A stretch of DNA of 21,764 nucleotides from Candidatus Nomurabacteria bacterium RIFCSPHIGHO2_02_FULL_38_15 (lineage in GTDB: Bacteria; Patescibacteriota; Minisyncoccia; Phycocordibacterales; UBA9973): the NCBI GenBank assembly GCA_001785575.1, contig MFUC01000023.1, forward strand, positions 1 through 21,764. The letters are read 5' to 3'. The number at the start of each line of letters is the position of its first letter. Position 1 is the stretch's first letter. A program made the position numbers and the translations under genes. Below are positions 12,830 through 20,745 of this stretch, in pieces. The notes beneath the pieces are model-generated. The model was not told where the DNA came from. It searched no databases and saw only the letters and a program-made list of their open reading frames with translations.

Positions 12830-14242
12830 ATGCGAACATACATTGCTGATTTGGCACAAAAGGTGGGGGAAGAAGTCGAGGTTTCAGGCTGGGTGCATAT
12901 TCGTCGTGACCAGGGCAAAATGGTCTTTTTAGATTTGCGCGACAAAAGTGGCCTTATACAGTGTGTTGTATTGCCTAATTATACTGACGCAATAGAAGTT
13001 GCCAAAGATTTGCGTACCGAGTGGGTGATTGGTGTGAAGGCGGTTGTAAATAAACGACCCGAGAAAAATATTAATGCCAATGTGCTAAATGGCGATATTG
13101 AGCTTGAAATTACCAGTATTGAAGTTTTAAACCAGGCCGAGACACCGTATTTTGACGTAACAACTGATGGGCTTGAAATTGGCGAGGAGCACCGTTTAAA
13201 ATATCGCTATTTAGATATTCGGCGCGAAAGGATGCAAAAAAACTTGCGTAATCGACACAAGCTAACAAACTTTATTCGCAACTTTTTAGATGCTGAAGGT
13301 TTTATTGAGGTAGAAACACCAATTTTGACCAAGTCTACCCCCGAGGGCGCGCGCGACTATGTTGTACCGTCACGACTTTACCCAGGTAATTTTTATGCCT
13401 TACCACAATCACCTCAACAGTATAAACAATTATTAATGGCTGGGGGCGTTGAAAAGTACTTTCAAATTGCTAAATGTATGCGCGACGAGGACACCAGGGG
13501 TGACAGGCAACCTGAATTTACCCAAGTAGATATGGAGTTAAGTTTTGTACAAATGGAGGATGTCATGGCACTGAACGAAAAACTACTTATTGAGATTGTG
13601 AAAAAACTTTACCCGCATAAACGCATCCAGCAAATACCTTTCCCGCAGATTTCGTATGCTGACGCAATGGCCAAATATGGCAATGACCGGCCCGATATTC
13701 GCGAGGATAAAGATGATGAAAATTTGTTGGCATTTTGTTGGGTGGTAGACTTTCCTTTTTTTGAAAGCACACAAAAATCCGATAACCCCGATACGGCAGG
13801 TGAATGGACATTTACGCACAATCCTTTTTCAAGGCCCAAAAATGAACATATGCAAAATTTAATGGAGTCTAAAAGTATTGGTGAAATTTTAACAACTCAG
13901 TATGACATTATATTAAATGGTTACGAAATTGGTGGCGGTTCGATTAGAAATCACGAGGCAAATGCGTTGAAGCAAGTTCTAAAAATTATTGGCCACACTG
14001 ATGAGAATATTCAAAACAATTTTGGTCACATGTTGCATGCCTTAGACAGTGGCACACCGCCACACGGTGGGATTGCCTGGGGTTTTGATCGATTGTTAAT
14101 GTTACTTGAAAATGAACCCAACATTCGCGAAGTTATCGCATTTCCTAAAACAGGTGAGGGTAAAGACCTGATGATGGATTCACCCTCACAAATCTCTGAC
14201 AAACAACTCGCCGAACTACATATTATAACTAAAAAAATCTAA
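12830..14242 (+). CDS. aspS: Aspartyl-tRNA synthetase, bacterial type but lacking the GAD insertion
   Basis: This is a class IIb synthetase for tRNA-Asp. The N-terminal OB-fold anticodon domain (about 1-105) includes GWVHIRRDQGKMVFLDLRD. Motif 1 is NFLDAEGFIEVETPIL (151-166). Motif 2 is AKCMRDEDTRGDRQPEFTQ (214-232). Motif 3 is GGIAWGFDRLLML (413-425). Bacterial AspRS is about 590 aa because a GAD domain of about 120 residues is inserted between motifs 2 and 3. Here the chain passes from YGNDRPDIR (283-291) almost directly to FCWVVDFPFFE (302-312), giving 470 aa. The frame is intact, so this is a clean domain loss and not a broken gene. The residue after RRD in the OB-fold is Gln, so I cannot tell a discriminating from a non-discriminating enzyme. 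Confidence 0.95.
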   Translation: MRTYIADLAQKVGEEVEVSGWVHIRRDQGKMVFLDLRDKSGLIQCVVLPNYTDAIEVAKDLRTEWVIGVKAVVNKRPEKNINANVLNGDIELEITSIEVLNQAETPYFDVTTDGLEIGEEHRLKYRYLDIRRERMQKNLRNRHKLTNFIRNFLDAEGFIEVETPILTKSTPEGARDYVVPSRLYPGNFYALPQSPQQYKQLLMAGGVEKYFQIAKCMRDEDTRGDRQPEFTQVDMELSFVQMEDVMALNEKLLIEIVKKLYPHKRIQQIPFPQISYADAMAKYGNDRPDIREDKDDENLLAFCWVVDFPFFESTQKSDNPDTAGEWTFTHNPFSRPKNEHMQNLMESKSIGEILTTQYDIILNGYEIGGGSIRNHEANALKQVLKIIGHTDENIQNNFGHMLHALDSGTPPHGGIAWGFDRLLMLLENEPNIREVIAFPKTGEGKDLMMDSPSQISDKQLAELHIITKKI

Positions 14243-14251
14243 AAAAATTCT

Positions 14252-15592
14252 ATGTTTGAAAAATATAAAAAATTACTTACCCAGTATGTGGCTTTTAAAA
14301 GTATTTCAACTGACGAGGCCTATAAACCTGAAATGTTAAAAACCGCCAATTGGTTGATGGAGCTTTTGGGTAGTTTTGGTTTTAAGACCAAGCTTCTAAA
14401 AGGCAAATTTTGCAACCCAATTGTTTTTGCCGAATATGTTGTTAACTCAAAATTTGAAACTGTTTTAATTTACGGTCACTATGATGTGCAACCGGCAGAG
14501 AAGGTTGATGGTTGGGGCAGTGACCCATTCAAGTTAGTTGAAATTGGAAATCAAAAAAGTAAATTTAAAAATAAATTTATTGCACGTGGCGTGGTTGATA
14601 ACAAGGGTCAAAATTTAATTCACATAGTTGCTATTGGTGAACTAATCAAGCAAGGTAAATTAAAATACAATGTAAAATTTATGATTGAGGGTAACGAGGA
14701 AACAGCCAATCCCGATATACCACAAATTGTTACTAAAAATAAAAAGCTTTTACAAAGTGACTATATTATGATTTCAGACGGTGAAATACATGGCACCAGT
14801 CCAACAATAGAAGCGTCTTTGCGTGGAGGCTTTAGCATGACCGTAACTTACATAACTGGTAAAACCAACTTGCACTCGGGTTTGTTTGGCGGGGCCATAC
14901 CCAATGCTGCGCATGAACTAACCAAATTGGTAGCCTCACTATATGACAAAAATAATAGGGTAGTAATACCGGGTTTTTATGATGGCGTAATTAATGTAGA
15001 TAGTTTAACTAAAAATATTCACAAAAAACTACATGGCAATGGTAAACACATTACAAAGTTAGCCGGTGTACAAGTATTGTGTACCGAGAAAGGCTGTGAT
15101 TTTTATACTCAAACAGGCTTGCGCCCAACCATACAGGCAACAGGTATTAAAACTGGTTACATTGGTGATGGTTATGCCAATATTGTGCCGGCCATGGCCG
15201 AGGCACGTTTAAATGTACGTGTTGTCAGCCCACAAAATCCCGCAAAAGTTTTTGAACTGATTAAAAAATATATTAAAATTCACGCCCCAAAGCATGTGTC
15301 TGTTAGTATAACTCATACTGAATTTAATCAGCCAATATTGGTAGATATTAATAACCCAAAAGTTAAAGAGGTCAGGGGTCTGCTTAAAAAAGTTTATAAA
15401 AAAGAACCCCTAGTTAAATACGTTGGGGGCAGTATACCGATTGTGGCTGATTTTAAAAAATTACTTGGCGTAGAAACTTTACTGGTGTCATTAGGCAATG
15501 ATGATTGCAACATGCACGGTATTGATGAAAACTTTAGTGTTGATTTAATTAAAAAAGGTTTAGATTTTAGCACACAATTTTTCAGCAAATAA
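14252..15592 (+). CDS. M20-family metallopeptidase (dipeptidase/deacylase type)
   Basis: This 446-aa protein is a di-zinc M20 peptidase. Metal and catalytic residues visible: His76 and Asp78 in GHYDVQP, Asp116 in VDNKGQ, Glu149/Glu150 in EGNEE, Asp176 in ISDGE and His422 in NMHGIDENF. The lid/dimerisation domain contains LHSGLFGGAIPN. There is no signal peptide, so it is cytoplasmic and probably hydrolyses dipeptides or acylated amino acids. It starts 9 nt after aspS with no Shine-Dalgarno and is likely in the aspS operon. The terminator at 15636-15666 closes the unit. Confidence 0.93.
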   Translation: MFEKYKKLLTQYVAFKSISTDEAYKPEMLKTANWLMELLGSFGFKTKLLKGKFCNPIVFAEYVVNSKFETVLIYGHYDVQPAEKVDGWGSDPFKLVEIGNQKSKFKNKFIARGVVDNKGQNLIHIVAIGELIKQGKLKYNVKFMIEGNEETANPDIPQIVTKNKKLLQSDYIMISDGEIHGTSPTIEASLRGGFSMTVTYITGKTNLHSGLFGGAIPNAAHELTKLVASLYDKNNRVVIPGFYDGVINVDSLTKNIHKKLHGNGKHITKLAGVQVLCTEKGCDFYTQTGLRPTIQATGIKTGYIGDGYANIVPAMAEARLNVRVVSPQNPAKVFELIKKYIKIHAPKHVSVSITHTEFNQPILVDINNPKVKEVRGLLKKVYKKEPLVKYVGGSIPIVADFKKLLGVETLLVSLGNDDCNMHGIDENFSVDLIKKGLDFSTQFFSK

Positions 15593-15635
15593 TAATTTTA
15601 CTCACTGTAAACGATAGCGTATAGTGATTAAAAAT

Positions 15636-15666
15636 AAAACCCCGTGTAGTTAATACGCGAGGTTTT
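15636..15666. terminator. Bidirectional intrinsic terminator
   Basis: A stem of 13 positions (one mismatch, one G-U) runs from AAAACCCCGTGTA to TACGCGAGGTTTT around GTTAA. There are T-runs on both strands. It serves the M20 gene (+) and the 54-aa ORF (-). Confidence 0.85.
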
Positions 15667-15673
15667 GAATTGT

Positions 15674-15838
15674 TTAGTAATAGCCTAAAAATTTTCGCAG
15701 GCCAGTTTGCTCTTGCCTCTCAAAACCTTCTTCGGCCTCTTTCTTTTGTCTTTCAATTTCATCCAGTTCAGCCTGGGTGTAATGAAATGCGTGGCAGTTA
15801 GCATCAGCCACAAACGGTTTAGTTACTTTTAGGTTCAT
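15674..15838 (-). CDS. Small hypothetical protein, 54 aa
   Basis: The frame runs from ATG (15836-15838) to TAA (15674-15676). It reads MNLKVTKPFVADANCHAFHY, then a Gln/Glu/Lys-rich helix (TQAELDEIERQKKEAEEGFE) and the end GLRKFLGYY. I recognise no family. Support for a real gene: a candidate minus-strand promoter TTGGCT, 17 nt, TTAATA about 11 nt upstream of the start, and a strong terminator starting 7 nt after its stop. It would be convergent with the M20 gene. Confidence 0.55.
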   Translation of the reverse strand: MNLKVTKPFVADANCHAFHYTQAELDEIERQKKEAEEGFERQEQTGLRKFLGYY

Positions 15839-15880
15839 ATTTTTTTTGTTATTAAGTTTTAGGAAAATAAATAGCCAAAT

Positions 15881-15912
15881 AAAAAAGAACGCGAGTACTT
15901 TTGAGTACTCGC
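15881..15912 (-). terminator. Intrinsic terminator, minus strand
   Basis: A perfect 9-bp stem, GCGAGTACT (15891-15899) with AGTACTCGC (15904-15912), and a 4-nt loop. Read on the minus strand it is followed by GTTCTTTTTTATTT. It would end a transcript coming from the promoter at 16053-16081. Confidence 0.8.
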
Positions 15913-15941
15913 TAATTCCTTCATCAAAATAAAATAGATTT

Positions 15942-16040
15942 TATGATAACGACACTAGTGAATACTCAAAGGCAAAAAGCCACATAATTCTGTGGTTGTA
16001 GCGTCGCACCGCCTTGTTTTGTATTGTATTCGTTATCATA
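15942..16040 (-). ncRNA. Candidate structured RNA with an 11-bp closing stem (alternative: 32-aa ORF)
   Basis: TATGATAACGA (15942-15952) and TCGTTATCATA (16030-16040) pair perfectly over 99 nt. Nested inside are AAGGC/GCCTT (15969-15973, 16011-16015) and a hairpin AGCCACA/TGTGGTT (15978-15984, 15991-15997). On the minus strand a promoter precedes it and a terminator follows it, forming a self-contained unit of about 160 nt. The same strand also has a 32-codon frame (ATG 16037-16039, TAA 15941-15943) starting and ending in the two stem arms. It reads MITNTIQNKAVRRYNHR and then a hydrophobic IMWLFAFEYSLVSLS. I match it to no known RNA family, including SRP, 6S and tmRNA features I know. Confidence 0.45.
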
Positions 16041-16052
16041 TTGATGTTTATT

Positions 16053-16081
16053 ATGCTACACCCATCACTATAAAAAGTCAA
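16053..16081 (-). promoter_or_regulatory. Promoter for the minus-strand unit
   Basis: On the minus strand TTGACT (16081-16076), a 17-nt spacer and TAGCAT (16058-16053), with an overlapping CATAAT (16055-16050) 10 nt before the ATG of the 32-aa frame. It is back to back with the scpA promoter. Confidence 0.5.
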
Positions 16082-16091
16082 TAAAATAAGC

Positions 16092-16097
16092 TATAAT
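16092..16097 (+). promoter_or_regulatory. -10 box of scpA, leaderless-type
   Basis: A perfect TATAAT followed by 6 nt and then the ATG at 16104. Confidence 0.6.
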
Positions 16098-16103
16098 AGA
16101 CAA

Positions 16104-16850
16104 ATGGATTTTGTTGTAAAACAAGCTGAATTTGAGGGGCCGTTGGACTTGCTTTTGCAATTGGTTGAAAAACGCAAGCTTTTTATCAATGACATATCGC
16201 TGGCGGGGGTGACTGATGACTACCTGGGGCACATTGGTAATTTAAAGGTTGGGATAGATGAAAAGACCGAATTTCTAGGCATTGCGGCGATTTTAATTTT
16301 ATTAAAAACTCGTTCATTGTTGCCAAATTTAGAGCTGACCGATGAGGAGGTAGGTAGCGTAGGGGAGCTTGAAAGGCGTTTGGCGATCTTTCAGGTGTTT
16401 ACAAATGCAGGGGCAAGCATTAGGGAATTTATTAAAAATAACTTGCCACTTAAGTTACCCGCTAAACGCAAAAGGCTAAAGCCGATTGTTTTTGTGCATG
16501 ATGAGGCTTTGAATATAAATTCTTTGCACAATGAAATGTTGGGTATTTTAAATCGTCAGCCTAAAAAAGAAGTTTTGCAAAAAGTTGTAATTCAAAAAGT
16601 TTTAACTATCGAGGAGGTTATAGACTCGTTACACAAACGCATTGCAAATGCTACCAGTTTTATGTTCAGTGCTTTTACCAAACATCATGCGCATGCAAAT
16701 GCCAGCACAAAAGAGGTGCGCGTCAATATTATCGTATCGTTTATAGCTATGCTAGAATTAGTCAGACAGGGTATATTGGAGGTTACACAAAACGAGCTTT
16801 TTGATGATATTGCTATAAACAAAAACAATCACAATAAACAATATGAGTAA
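16104..16850 (+). CDS. scpA: Segregation and condensation protein A
   Basis: This 248-aa kleisin bridges the heads of SMC and recruits ScpB, compacting and separating daughter chromosomes. The N-terminal block EFEGPLDLLLQLVEKRKLFI (9-28) and DISLAGVTDDYLGHI (30-44) are diagnostic of ScpA. The next segment, EFLGIAAILILLKTRSLLP (about 57-75), also matches. The C-terminal winged helix includes EVRVNIIVSFIAMLELVRQG. The length is typical. It overlaps scpB by 8 nt and is the first gene of a five-gene cluster that runs into wall synthesis. Confidence 0.95.
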   Translation: MDFVVKQAEFEGPLDLLLQLVEKRKLFINDISLAGVTDDYLGHIGNLKVGIDEKTEFLGIAAILILLKTRSLLPNLELTDEEVGSVGELERRLAIFQVFTNAGASIREFIKNNLPLKLPAKRKRLKPIVFVHDEALNINSLHNEMLGILNRQPKKEVLQKVVIQKVLTIEEVIDSLHKRIANATSFMFSAFTKHHAHANASTKEVRVNIIVSFIAMLELVRQGILEVTQNELFDDIAINKNNHNKQYE

Positions 16851-17367
16851 TAATTCTAAAAAGATTTTAGCCTACCTATTTAGTGAAGCTTCGGCCGTGG
16901 CGATTTTGGATTTGGCAAAATATTTCAGTATATCTAGTGATGAGGTTGTAGCTAGTTTAGACGAAATAGATCAGTGGCAAAACAATACACCATTTAATTT
17001 GGTGCGTACCCAAAACGATGTGGCATTAACCCTAAGCCCTGAAATGACCAATGCCCTAAACGAGCTTGATAAAAAAGATGGCGAAAGGGAGTTGACCAAA
17101 GCCTCGCTTGAAACGATGTCAATTATACTTTACCAAGGTGGGGCTAACCGGGCCGAAGTGGACTATATCAGGGGGGTTAATTCAAGCTTTTCAATACGCT
17201 CACTTGTTTCAAAAGGTTATATTGTGCGTGGGGCCAAAAATGTTTATATGCCCACTGCCGAGGCCCTGGTTTTTTTGGGTATAAATAGTTTGGATAATTT
17301 GCCCGACAAGGCCACAATTATTAATAAATTAAATGAAATAAAAAACACCAATGATAGTGTCAATTAA
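16843..17367 (+). CDS. scpB: Segregation and condensation protein B
   Basis: This 174-aa protein binds ScpA as a dimer in the SMC-ScpAB complex. Two winged-helix domains are seen: the first about 1-90 (ILAYLFSEASAVAILDLAKY), the second about 90-160 with the family block LETMSIILYQGGANRAEVDYIRGV and SIRSLVSKGYIVRG. The start codon lies inside the end of scpA with no Shine-Dalgarno, so translation is probably coupled. Its last 17 nt overlap mraY. Confidence 0.93.
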   Translation: MSNNSKKILAYLFSEASAVAILDLAKYFSISSDEVVASLDEIDQWQNNTPFNLVRTQNDVALTLSPEMTNALNELDKKDGERELTKASLETMSIILYQGGANRAEVDYIRGVNSSFSIRSLVSKGYIVRGAKNVYMPTAEALVFLGINSLDNLPDKATIINKLNEIKNTNDSVN

Positions 17368-18403
17368 TGCCATTAAAATACTTTTGCCCTTCGTTCTATC
17401 TTTTATAGTTGGTTTTATTATTGCCAAGCCATTGTTACGATTTTTTATTAAAAGACGTTTGTGGCGTAAACGCAGTCGTAATGAGGCCGATTTAATTAGC
17501 GACGATTTTAAAAAAATTCATACTGACGATGACCTTTCAACTCCACGAGTGGGTGGGAGTATTGTCTGGCTAACTACAACTATTGTTATTATATTTTTGT
17601 ATGGCTTGGCCTCATTTATTGATTCAAATACATTACGTAGTTTTAATTTTTTATCCCGCGCCCAAACTTTAATACCATTAGGCGCATTATTATTTGCGGC
17701 AATGCTGGGCTTGGGTGATGATTTATTGACAATTAAATCAGCTATCAAGTCAGATTCACTAAAAAATCGCCGTATTAAAATTGGCCTAGTTATTTTAATT
17801 AGTTTATTAATTGCACTTTGGTTTGTTTTTAAAATTGATCATGCCTATTTGTATGTGCCGTTTTTGGGCGAAGTCCAGTTGGGTTTGATGTTTATACCTT
17901 TATTTATTTTAGTTACATTAGCAGTATTTTCAACATCAGTTATTGATGGAGTTGATGGTTTAGCCGGATCAGTTATGGTGCCAATTTTTGCCGCCTATTC
18001 AATCATTGCCTATGTGCAAGCCCAAATTGATATTTCGGCCTTTTGTGCAGTTATTGCTGGCTCATTATTGGTATTTTTATGGTACAACGTGCCACCAGCT
18101 AAATGGTATATGGGTGAAACAGGTATGTTGGCATTGACAGTCGTTTTGTCGGTTATTGCTTTTTTGACCGATGCTGTTTTACCACTGGTTGTTATTGCAT
18201 TTCCTATGGTTATGACTTCATTTTCAGTTATTGTTCAAATTATGTCGTACAAGTATCGTAACAAAAAAAAGGTATTCTTGATTACGCCCATCCATCACCA
18301 TTTTGAGGCGCGTGGTTGGTCACGCTCGGCTATTACTATGCGCTATCAAATCCTAAGTATTATTTGTGCATCACTGGGTACTATTATTACGCTAATTAGT
18401 TAA
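17351..18403 (+). CDS. mraY: Phospho-N-acetylmuramoyl-pentapeptide transferase (MraY-type)
   Basis: This 350-aa polytopic membrane enzyme transfers phospho-MurNAc-pentapeptide to undecaprenyl phosphate, giving lipid I. Family motifs: STPRVGG (63-69), LGLGDD (120-124, with the catalytic Asp pair 123/124), IDGVDGLAGS (198-207), KWYMGETG (251-258) and TPIHHHFEARGW (312-323). The MGDxGS motif of ordinary MraY reads MGETGM here, so the third conserved acidic position (Asp267 in E. coli) is Glu256 and the following Ser is lost. The HHHFE motif separates it from WecA-type enzymes. It overlaps scpB by 17 nt. Confidence 0.92.
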   Translation: MIVSINAIKILLPFVLSFIVGFIIAKPLLRFFIKRRLWRKRSRNEADLISDDFKKIHTDDDLSTPRVGGSIVWLTTTIVIIFLYGLASFIDSNTLRSFNFLSRAQTLIPLGALLFAAMLGLGDDLLTIKSAIKSDSLKNRRIKIGLVILISLLIALWFVFKIDHAYLYVPFLGEVQLGLMFIPLFILVTLAVFSTSVIDGVDGLAGSVMVPIFAAYSIIAYVQAQIDISAFCAVIAGSLLVFLWYNVPPAKWYMGETGMLALTVVLSVIAFLTDAVLPLVVIAFPMVMTSFSVIVQIMSYKYRNKKKVFLITPIHHHFEARGWSRSAITMRYQILSIICASLGTIITLIS

Positions 18404-18423
18404 TATTTAATTTTTATTTAAAA

Positions 18424-19551
18424 ATGAAAAAAAGTTTTGCCGGGGTTGATAAATTTTTTCTAAGCATCGTTATGGCTCTTTTGGCAGTCGGAGCTTTATT
18501 TTTTACATCGGCTTCATTTGGGATTTTAGCTAAAAATCCTGATAAGTTTTATGGCGTACTGATGAATCAATTTGTTTTGGGGCTTTTGGGCGGATTTGTT
18601 TTATTGTACTTCTTTCAAAAAATCCCATATGTTTATTGGCGTAAATATGCCTTTTATATATTCATTGCCGCAATTGGTTTAACGGCTTTGGTTTTTGTGC
18701 CAGGTTTAGGCTTTAAACATGGTGGGGCTATGCGGTGGTTGTCGTTGGGGCCACTATCATTTCAACCAGCCGAAGTTTTAAAAATTGCTTTTGTTATTTA
18801 TTTTGCTGGTTGGTTGTCGTGGATGAAGTCAAAAGTTAGTGACATGCGTTTTTCATTAATTCCACTTATCGTCATGCTTGGCATCATTGCCCTTGTTTTA
18901 CTCAATCAACCGGATACAAAAAGTTTTATCTTAATGGCCGTAGCTGCATTAGCTATGCTGATCGTTTACGGCATTTCGTGGAAACAGTTGTTACTTTTTG
19001 GTTGCATTTTAGGTGTTGGCTTGGGCGCTCTACTTTTCTTTCAACCGTATTTACGTGACCGCATACGAACATTTATTGACCCATCGCGCGATAATTTGGG
19101 TTCCTCATATCAACTCCAGCAATCATTAATTGCCATTGGTTCGGGCGGGGTATTGGGGCGGGGTATTGGTCAAAGTGTCCAAAAATTTAGTTACTTACCC
19201 GAACCTCAGGGCGACTCAATTTTTGCAGTTATTGGTGAAGAGGCCGGTTTTGTAGGTACAACCGCCGTTGTAATTTTATATATTTTATTTGCCTTGCGAG
19301 GCTTACGCATAGGTTACAATGCCCCCGATGATTTTGCCCGGCTTTTAGTTGTAGGCTTGATAGCTCTGTTTACAATCCAGTCATTTATGAATATAGCTTC
19401 TATTACGGGGCTTTTCCCCTTAACTGGTGTGCCACTGGTTTTTGTCTCACACGGTGGAACTTCATTGGCAATATCATTGGCAACGATAGGTATAATTTTA
19501 AATATTTCCAAGCATCGCATTTCGCCCAAGATTTTAAAAAACACTAAATAA
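18424..19551 (+). CDS. ftsW: FtsW/RodA-family (SEDS) peptidoglycan glycosyltransferase, probably FtsW
   Basis: This 375-aa protein with about ten membrane segments polymerises lipid II at the septum (FtsW) or side wall (RodA). Motifs: GAMRWLSLGPLSFQPAEVLK (101-120), NQPDTKS (161-167), YLPEPQGDSIFAVIGEEAG (257-275, family LPEAHTDFIFA) and TGLFPLTGVPLVFVSHGGTS (328-347). The FtsW call rests on position between mraY and murG; sequence alone would allow RodA. It starts 20 nt after mraY with no Shine-Dalgarno. Confidence 0.93.
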   Translation: MKKSFAGVDKFFLSIVMALLAVGALFFTSASFGILAKNPDKFYGVLMNQFVLGLLGGFVLLYFFQKIPYVYWRKYAFYIFIAAIGLTALVFVPGLGFKHGGAMRWLSLGPLSFQPAEVLKIAFVIYFAGWLSWMKSKVSDMRFSLIPLIVMLGIIALVLLNQPDTKSFILMAVAALAMLIVYGISWKQLLLFGCILGVGLGALLFFQPYLRDRIRTFIDPSRDNLGSSYQLQQSLIAIGSGGVLGRGIGQSVQKFSYLPEPQGDSIFAVIGEEAGFVGTTAVVILYILFALRGLRIGYNAPDDFARLLVVGLIALFTIQSFMNIASITGLFPLTGVPLVFVSHGGTSLAISLATIGIILNISKHRISPKILKNTK

Positions 19552-19555
19552 GTAG

Positions 19556-19561
19556 TATAAT
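19556..19561 (+). promoter_or_regulatory. -10 box of murG, leaderless-type
   Basis: A perfect TATAAT lies in the 16-bp ftsW-murG gap, 6 nt before the ATG at 19568. murG may therefore be expressed independently of the upstream cluster. Confidence 0.55.
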
Positions 19562-19567
19562 AGCTGT

Positions 19568-20695
19568 ATGAAAATTTTATTTACAGGTGGGGGGACAGGT
19601 GGGCATTTTTACCCTTTAATCGCAGTCGCTCAAAAAGTTTACGATGAACTTGAACGCCAAAGTGTTTATGATGCCAAACTTTACTTTATGTCAGTTGATC
19701 CATATGACAAACAAGCATTGGCTGATTTGCAAATTGAATTTATCCAAGTACCAACTGGTAAAATGCGAATATATTTTTCATTAAAAAACTTTTTAGATTT
19801 ATTTAAAACAGCTTATGGTGTATTTGTTGCACTTTATAAAATGTACAAAATTTACCCTGACGTGGTTTTTTCAAAAGGTTGTTATGCCAGTTTCCCAGCA
19901 TTGTTTGCAGCGCGTATTTTACGCATACCTGTTGTAATTCACGAATCTGACATGGCCCCGGGCCGGGTTACAAAATGGTCAGCCAGGTTTGCCCGTCGTA
20001 TTGCCGTATCATACCCCGATTTAGTTGAATATTTTGGAGCGGATAAGACGGCTTGGACTGGCCAACCGATTCGTGAGGAAATCATTCACCCTATTAAAGA
20101 GGGTGCCTACGAATATTTAAAATTAAATACTGGCATACCAATAATTTATATTACGGGTGGCTCATTAGGTGCGCAAAAAATTAATGACTGCGTGCTGGAA
20201 GCCTTGCCTGACTTGGTTAAAAAATATCAAATCATTCATCAAACAGGCACTGTCAATTTTGATGAAGTTAAAAATCGAGCCGAAAGTAAATTACAAGATT
20301 CACCATTTAGGGATCACTATAAACCATTTCCATTCTTAGGCTCCTTGGCTATAAAAATGTCAGCTGGGGTTGCAAGTGTTGTTGTGTCACGGGCCGGCTC
20401 AACATTGTTTGAAATTGCCACTTGGAATTTACCATCAATTGTTATACCTTTTAATAAAAGCAATGGCGACCATGCCCGCAAAAATGCTTATGCTTACTCA
20501 AGGGCAGGGGCGTGTACCGTTATTGAAGAAGCTAATTTGGGCGCATCTGAATTACTTTTTACCATTGAAAATATTTTAAACAATCCGCAAATTTACAAAG
20601 ATATGGTAGAGAGTGCCAAAAAATTTGCCCGTCCCGACGCCGCCCAAACCATCGCCACCGAGCTTGTCCAAATTGCTTTGTCTCATGAAAAATAA
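19568..20695 (+). CDS. murG: UDP-GlcNAc:lipid I N-acetylglucosaminyltransferase MurG
   Basis: This 375-aa GT28 enzyme adds GlcNAc to lipid I on the inner face of the membrane, giving lipid II for FtsW. Motifs: TGGGTGGHFYPLIAV (6-20, with His13), FSKGCYASFPALFAA (101-115), VVIHESDMAPGRVTK (122-136, family HEQNAxPG), ITGGSLGAQKIN (195-206), SRAGSTLFEIA (274-284, with the UDP-GlcNAc-binding Glu282) and DHARKNA (301-307). The length and order of blocks are complete. Confidence 0.96.
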   Translation: MKILFTGGGTGGHFYPLIAVAQKVYDELERQSVYDAKLYFMSVDPYDKQALADLQIEFIQVPTGKMRIYFSLKNFLDLFKTAYGVFVALYKMYKIYPDVVFSKGCYASFPALFAARILRIPVVIHESDMAPGRVTKWSARFARRIAVSYPDLVEYFGADKTAWTGQPIREEIIHPIKEGAYEYLKLNTGIPIIYITGGSLGAQKINDCVLEALPDLVKKYQIIHQTGTVNFDEVKNRAESKLQDSPFRDHYKPFPFLGSLAIKMSAGVASVVVSRAGSTLFEIATWNLPSIVIPFNKSNGDHARKNAYAYSRAGACTVIEEANLGASELLFTIENILNNPQIYKDMVESAKKFARPDAAQTIATELVQIALSHEK

Positions 20696-20733
20696 TGCAC
20701 AGATAGAGGTTTAGGCTCTATCTATAGTCATGT

Positions 20734-20739
20734 TATAAT
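20734..20739 (+). promoter_or_regulatory. -10 box in the deleted transposon, leaderless-type
   Basis: A perfect TATAAT followed by 6 nt and then the ATG at 20746. Confidence 0.55.
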
Positions 20740-20745
20740 TATTCT

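Noticed and set aside
13583..13839. Three overlapping minus-strand frames inside aspS
   Set aside because: They lie wholly within a well-supported essential gene and show no promoter or recognisable protein sequence.
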